Of a stretch of 17,550 nucleotides of DNA, positions 14,423-17,550 are shown piece by piece. How positions within the stretch are numbered: the first letter of the stretch is position 1; every line of letters begins with the position of its first letter. Both the position numbers and the translations under genes were made by a program. The DNA is from Caldifarciminota bacterium (GTDB lineage: Bacteria > Hydrothermota > 32-111 > QNBC01), in contig WFRF01000105.1 in the NCBI GenBank assembly GCA_015486655.1, positions 1 to 17,550 on the forward strand. Direction: 5' to 3'. The notes below the pieces were generated by a model. The model had not been told where the DNA came from, searched no databases, and was given only the letters and a program-made list of their open reading frames with translations.

Positions 14423-16246
14423 ATGGATTTATTTAATAAAGTAGAGCCTAAATATATAAAATACGGATCGTACCTTCACATCTATTGTCCCCACTGTCAT
14501 AAATCATTGAATGTAGAGAAAAAGGATCAAAAGTACATTCTTGTGAAAGCTAAATTTAAAGGACAGGAAGGTTTTATTAAGTTAAGCCCTTATCTGAATA
14601 TATTTGAAACGGAAACGGACCTGCCTTTGAAAGAGGGAGATATTGTAGATGATATGATGTGTCCTCATTGCGGGGAAAGTTTACTTGTTGATGACCACCC
14701 TTGTGAAGAATGCGGTGCTCCAAAAGTAGCCGAGTTCATTGTCTCCGCATTTTCCAAGTTAATTCCGTTTTATATTTGCACAAGATACGGATGTAAGTGG
14801 CACGGTTTGACAAAGAGAGACGAACAGTTAATTAAGATAAAAATTCCGAGGCAGGATATGCCGGAACAGGATCCAAAACTCAGAAAATTTAATTTTCTTG
14901 AAGTACCATACGGTTATACCGCTGAATTAGCCGGTATTGAGGCAGACAGATGTTTGCAGTGCAAAGTGCCGCAATGTGTTCAGGGGTGTCCGGTGGGCAT
15001 TGATATCCCTTCTTTTATAAAATTGATCAGTGAGGGCAAATATGTTGATGCTTCGCGTAAAATTAAAGAGAGCAATTCTTTGCCGGCCATAACGGGCAGA
15101 GTTTGTCCTCAGGAAGATCAATGTGAGGCAAGATGCGTTGTTGGCACAATGGATAAACCGGTTGCAATAGGTAGGCTGGAGAGGTTTGTTGCCGATTATG
15201 AGAGAAATATAAATGCAGTGGAAGTGCCTGAAAAGAAAGCGCCTTCCGGAAAGAAAGTGGCTGTTATAGGTTCCGGTCCCGCCGGACTTACGGCAGCTGC
15301 GGATCTCGTTAAAATGGGACATTCCGTTACGATTTACGAATCGTTACATGAAGCGGGGGGAGTTCTGACATACGGAATTCCGGAGTTCAGATTACCAAAG
15401 GACATTGTTAAAAGTGAAGTTAACTACCTTAAGAATCTCGGTGTCAAGATAGAAATGGATGCGGTTGTAGGTAAACTCTATACCATTGATGAATTGTTGG
15501 AAGAGAAAGGATACGATGCGGTGTTTGTAGGTGTAGGTGCCGGACTGCCAAGGTTTATGGGAATAGAAGGAGAGAATCTGGGCAATGTTTACAGTGCTAA
15601 TGAATATCTTACGAGAATTAACCTTATGAAAGCATATAAATTCCCCACCTATGACACACCTGCCCCGAGAGGCAAGAGAGTGGCGGTTATAGGAGGGGGC
15701 AATGTTGCAATGGATTGTGCGAGGACATCGCTTAGAATGGGAGCGGATGAGGTTACTATTTTGTACAGAAGGAGTGAAAAAGAACTACCGGCAAGGCTGG
15801 AAGAGGTGCACCATGCAATGCAGGAAGGGGTTAATTTTAAGTTCTTAACAGCTCCTGTAAAATACACAGGCGATAAAAACGGAATGGTAACGGGGGCTGA
15901 GTGTATAAAGATGGAACTGGGCGAACCGGATAAATCCGGCAGGAGGAGACCTATTCCCATAGAAGGTTCCAATTTTATGATGGATTTTGATATGGTAATC
16001 GTTGCAATAGGAGCGGGACCCAACCCGATTCTGTTTGATACGACACCTGATCTTGAATTGAATAAACGAGGTTATATCGTTGCAGATCCGGAAACGGGGA
16101 AAACAAAGAAGGATAAAGTCTGGGCAGGCGGTGATATTGTAACGGGTGCAGCAACTGTAATTTCGGCTATGGGAGCGGGAAAGAGAGCAGCTAAATCCAT
16201 TGACGAATATTTGAACAGTGTTAAGAAAACTAAAAAGAAACATTAG
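14423..16246 (+). CDS. nfnB: NfnB/SudA-type large subunit with an N-terminal eight-cysteine domain fusion
   Basis: This 607-aa flavoprotein would bind NADP(H) and ferredoxin and bifurcate or transfer electrons together with NfnA. From about residue 150 on it is a standard NfnB/glutamate-synthase small-subunit-like protein. It has iron-sulfur ligands C177, C180, C185 and C189, then C228, C234 and C238 in GRVCPQEDQCEARC, FAD site VIGSGPAGLTAA (281-292), NADPH site VIGGGNVAMDCA (422-433), and WAGGDIVTGAATVISAMGAG (567-586). Family members are typically about 460-470 residues. The extra ~140 at the N terminus is a further copy of the neighbour's cysteine domain (Cys 22, 25, 80, 83, 94, 97, 119, 124, His127) and most resembles its second copy. 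ATG 14423 has AGGAG 5 nt upstream; a GTG at 14417 overlaps that site. Confidence 0.88.
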   Translation: MDLFNKVEPKYIKYGSYLHIYCPHCHKSLNVEKKDQKYILVKAKFKGQEGFIKLSPYLNIFETETDLPLKEGDIVDDMMCPHCGESLLVDDHPCEECGAPKVAEFIVSAFSKLIPFYICTRYGCKWHGLTKRDEQLIKIKIPRQDMPEQDPKLRKFNFLEVPYGYTAELAGIEADRCLQCKVPQCVQGCPVGIDIPSFIKLISEGKYVDASRKIKESNSLPAITGRVCPQEDQCEARCVVGTMDKPVAIGRLERFVADYERNINAVEVPEKKAPSGKKVAVIGSGPAGLTAAADLVKMGHSVTIYESLHEAGGVLTYGIPEFRLPKDIVKSEVNYLKNLGVKIEMDAVVGKLYTIDELLEEKGYDAVFVGVGAGLPRFMGIEGENLGNVYSANEYLTRINLMKAYKFPTYDTPAPRGKRVAVIGGGNVAMDCARTSLRMGADEVTILYRRSEKELPARLEEVHHAMQEGVNFKFLTAPVKYTGDKNGMVTGAECIKMELGEPDKSGRRRPIPIEGSNFMMDFDMVIVAIGAGPNPILFDTTPDLELNKRGYIVADPETGKTKKDKVWAGGDIVTGAATVISAMGAGKRAAKSIDEYLNSVKKTKKKH

Positions 16247-16265
16247 TTGAAAATTTTATTTAAAT

Positions 16266-16303
16266 AAAGGGGGGAAATGTACATGTCCGTTTCAGTTAGG
16301 TAG
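16266..16303 (+). other. Strong ribosome site and 6-codon ORF in frame with radC
   Basis: AAAGGGGGG (16266-16274) is the strongest Shine-Dalgarno-like stretch in this gap, and ATG 16283 follows at 8 nt. The frame reads MSVSVR and then TAG (16301-16303). That TAG is in the radC frame, and the 11 sense codons from it to the radC ATG (16337) are open. This may be an upstream ORF that couples translation, or the remains of an older, longer radC N terminus. Confidence 0.45.
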
Positions 16304-16336
16304 AATAAACTTGAGACGGAAGTAAAATCTGTACTT

Positions 16337-17020
16337 ATGGGGAAAACAGTTGATACAAGGGCGGGACACAGAAAGCGTCTCAGAGAAAAGTTGATTAAAG
16401 CCGGAATAGATGCTCTTAGCGACTATGAGGTGATCGAGATTTTATTAACCCTGGGAACGCCAAGAAAAGATTGCAAAGTGCTTGCAAAAGAACTTATGAA
16501 AAAATTCGGCAGCATACACGAAATCATATATGCCGATGATAACGAACTTCTCAATTTTAAGGGGATAGGTCCAAATAATATTTTCGGTATCAAATTGGCA
16601 AGGGAAATAATAAAATCGTTTCACAAATCAAAGTTGATGAAGAGAAAAAGAATCAAAAGCGCAGGAGATATTGTGGATTACATGACAAGCAGTATGGGAT
16701 ATATGAAGAGGGAGATGTTTAAAACGGTATTTTTAAATGTAAAGAATGAAATTTTGAAAGTAGATGATCTGTTTATCGGGACGGTAAACGAGAGCCCTGT
16801 TTACCCGAGAGAAATTATGCGAAAGGTTTTCATATATAATGCAACTTCGATTATAATAGTGCACAATCATCCATCTGGGGATGTATCTCCCAGTAAAGGC
16901 GATATACTTGTAACGGAGAAGATAAAAAATATATGCAATACAATGGATATATCACTTTTGGACCATATTATAATAGGCAAGGATAGTTACTATAGCTTTG
17001 CAGAAGAAGGTCTGATTTAG
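16337..17020 (+). CDS. radC: RadC-family JAB/MPN protein
   Basis: This 227-aa protein has the two-part RadC layout. An N-terminal helical/helix-hairpin-helix region opens GHRKRLREKL (10-19) and contains FKGIGPN (74-80). A C-terminal JAB/JAMM metalloprotease-like domain has E159, then HNHPSG (176-181) and S186/D189, which complete the HxHx7SxxD zinc motif. The protein is complete. The old DNA-repair assignment is doubtful; the biochemical role of RadC is unsettled. The gene starts 90 bp after nfnB with only a weak GGAAG about 13 nt before ATG 16337, the first start after an in-frame TAG at 16301. It could share the nfn transcript. Repeat element D begins within a few bases of its stop. Confidence 0.9.
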   Translation: MGKTVDTRAGHRKRLREKLIKAGIDALSDYEVIEILLTLGTPRKDCKVLAKELMKKFGSIHEIIYADDNELLNFKGIGPNNIFGIKLAREIIKSFHKSKLMKRKRIKSAGDIVDYMTSSMGYMKREMFKTVFLNVKNEILKVDDLFIGTVNESPVYPREIMRKVFIYNATSIIIVHNHPSGDVSPSKGDILVTEKIKNICNTMDISLLDHIIIGKDSYYSFAEEGLI

Positions 17021-17021
17021 G

Positions 17022-17466
17022 TTTTAGAGGTATGGACATATTTACCATTTTCGTACATTGAAATTGTTAGAAATATTAAATGAGAACACAGTAAGCATGA
17101 TTGCTTACAATATGTCATTCTGAACTTGTTTCAGAATCTCATCAAAACCTTGAACTTGCTTAAAGATTACATTATTAAATTCCCCTCGGCAAGAGGGGTA
17201 CTGTGAAGCAGGGGGATGTTCTAAAATAAGTAAGAAGTGAGAACTAAGAAGTAAAAATGGTGAGTAAGAAGTAATTGAGCAACATTATTCAATACCCCTC
17301 AGTCCGGTAAAACCGGACAGCTCCCCTTAAATTGGAGCAGCTATGTTTGGAAATATGCAAGAACTAAGAAGTTAAATATATAATTGATTTTATAATATTC
17401 CCTTTATTTCCAACTTCTCACTTCTCAGTTCTTACTTGGGACGAAGTCCCGTTACTTCTTACTTAT
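17022..17466 (+). repeat. Intergenic repeat element D, forward orientation, longest member
   Basis: The left terminal motif, with GGACATATTTACC (17034-17046), follows the radC stop directly. Internal modules in order are GTAAGCA/TGCTTAC with loop TGAT (17091-17108), ATTCTGAA/TTCAGAAT with loop CTTGT (17117-17137), CCCCTC/GAGGGG (17182-17198), an AAGAAGT-type tract (17226-17275), GTCCGGT/ACCGGAC (17302-17318), GCTCC/GGAGC (17320-17338), a reverse-complement AAGAAGT-type tract (17410-17437), and GGGAC/GTCCC with loop GAA (17438-17450). The GTCCGGT and GCTCC hairpins are extra relative to element C. The expected inverted right terminus is not seen; the next motif has the opposite orientation. 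No gene is visible. Confidence 0.7.
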
Positions 17467-17502
17467 TAGGTAAGTGGTATAGACATATTTACCACTTTTG
17501 TA
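17467..17502 (+). repeat. Terminal motif of a further repeat element (E), cut by the window edge
   Basis: AAGTGGTA (17472-17479) and TACCACTT (17490-17497) form a perfect 8-bp stem around a 10-nt loop, TAGACATATT. This segment is nearly identical to the reverse complement of the right end of element A (398-427) and points to the right, as a new left end would. Positions 17503-17550 show nothing I can assign. Confidence 0.6.
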
Positions 17503-17550
17503 ATAAAAATTCAAGCCGAGATATCTGTATAACCAGGTCATGGGAGAACC

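Noticed and set aside
16301..16303. TAG recoded as a sense codon in this genome
   Set aside because: Five genes here, from ugd to radC, end in TAG at the expected family length, so TAG works as stop.

Overview
The window is AT-rich chromosomal DNA from an unidentified Gram-negative (two-membrane) bacterium, probably an uncultured anaerobic lineage. The two-membrane reading rests on an SLBB-type outer-membrane polysaccharide exporter and a Wzz-type inner-membrane protein. The anaerobe reading rests on an NfnAB/SudAB-type flavin iron-sulfur transhydrogenase. TAG, TAA and TGA all end genes here, so the code looks standard. I cannot name the phylum from this sequence.

Layout. Positions 1-128 hold the 3' end of an unrecognised gene. 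A cell-surface polysaccharide cluster follows. Five + strand genes (519-7035) run as one likely operon from a strong promoter: SLBB exporter, Wzz-like co-polymerase, O-antigen polymerase/ligase-like protein, GT-B glycosyltransferase, and Wzx-like flippase. Two - strand genes face them: a GT4 glycosyltransferase (8318-7119) and a secreted clan GH-A glycoside hydrolase (10401-8383). Each has its own TTGACA promoter, and the hydrolase mRNA looks leaderless. ugd, the UDP-glucose 6-dehydrogenase (10922-12226), then stands alone as a + strand unit and would supply UDP-glucuronate to the cluster. The last unit (12708-17020) is an operon: a protein with two copies of an eight-cysteine domain, NfnA, NfnB with a third copy of that domain fused to its N terminus, and RadC slightly further on.

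How the genes work together. Ugd makes the activated sugar, the glycosyltransferases assemble repeat units, the flippase moves them across the inner membrane, the polymerase and Wzz set chain length, and the SLBB protein exports the chain. The secreted hydrolase may trim or release it. No initiating phosphoglycosyltransferase and no tyrosine kinase is present, so these must be encoded elsewhere. The NfnAB pair would exchange electrons between ferredoxin and NAD(P)H. The cysteine-rich domain is tied to it both by operon and by fusion.

The most unusual content is between the transcription units. Four long intergenic gaps are each almost filled by a member of one family of about 285-445 bp repeat elements (A 143-427, B 10454-10768, C 12254-12637, D about 17022-17466), and the end of a fifth starts at 17467. 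Each has inverted terminal motifs that form a short hairpin around a near-invariant AGACATATT loop, with stems that change in a compensating way. Inside is a shared ordered series of small hairpins and AAGAAGT-type tracts. A and B are in one orientation, C and D in the other. None lies inside an operon, and three of them end 18-41 bp from the -35 box of a gene.
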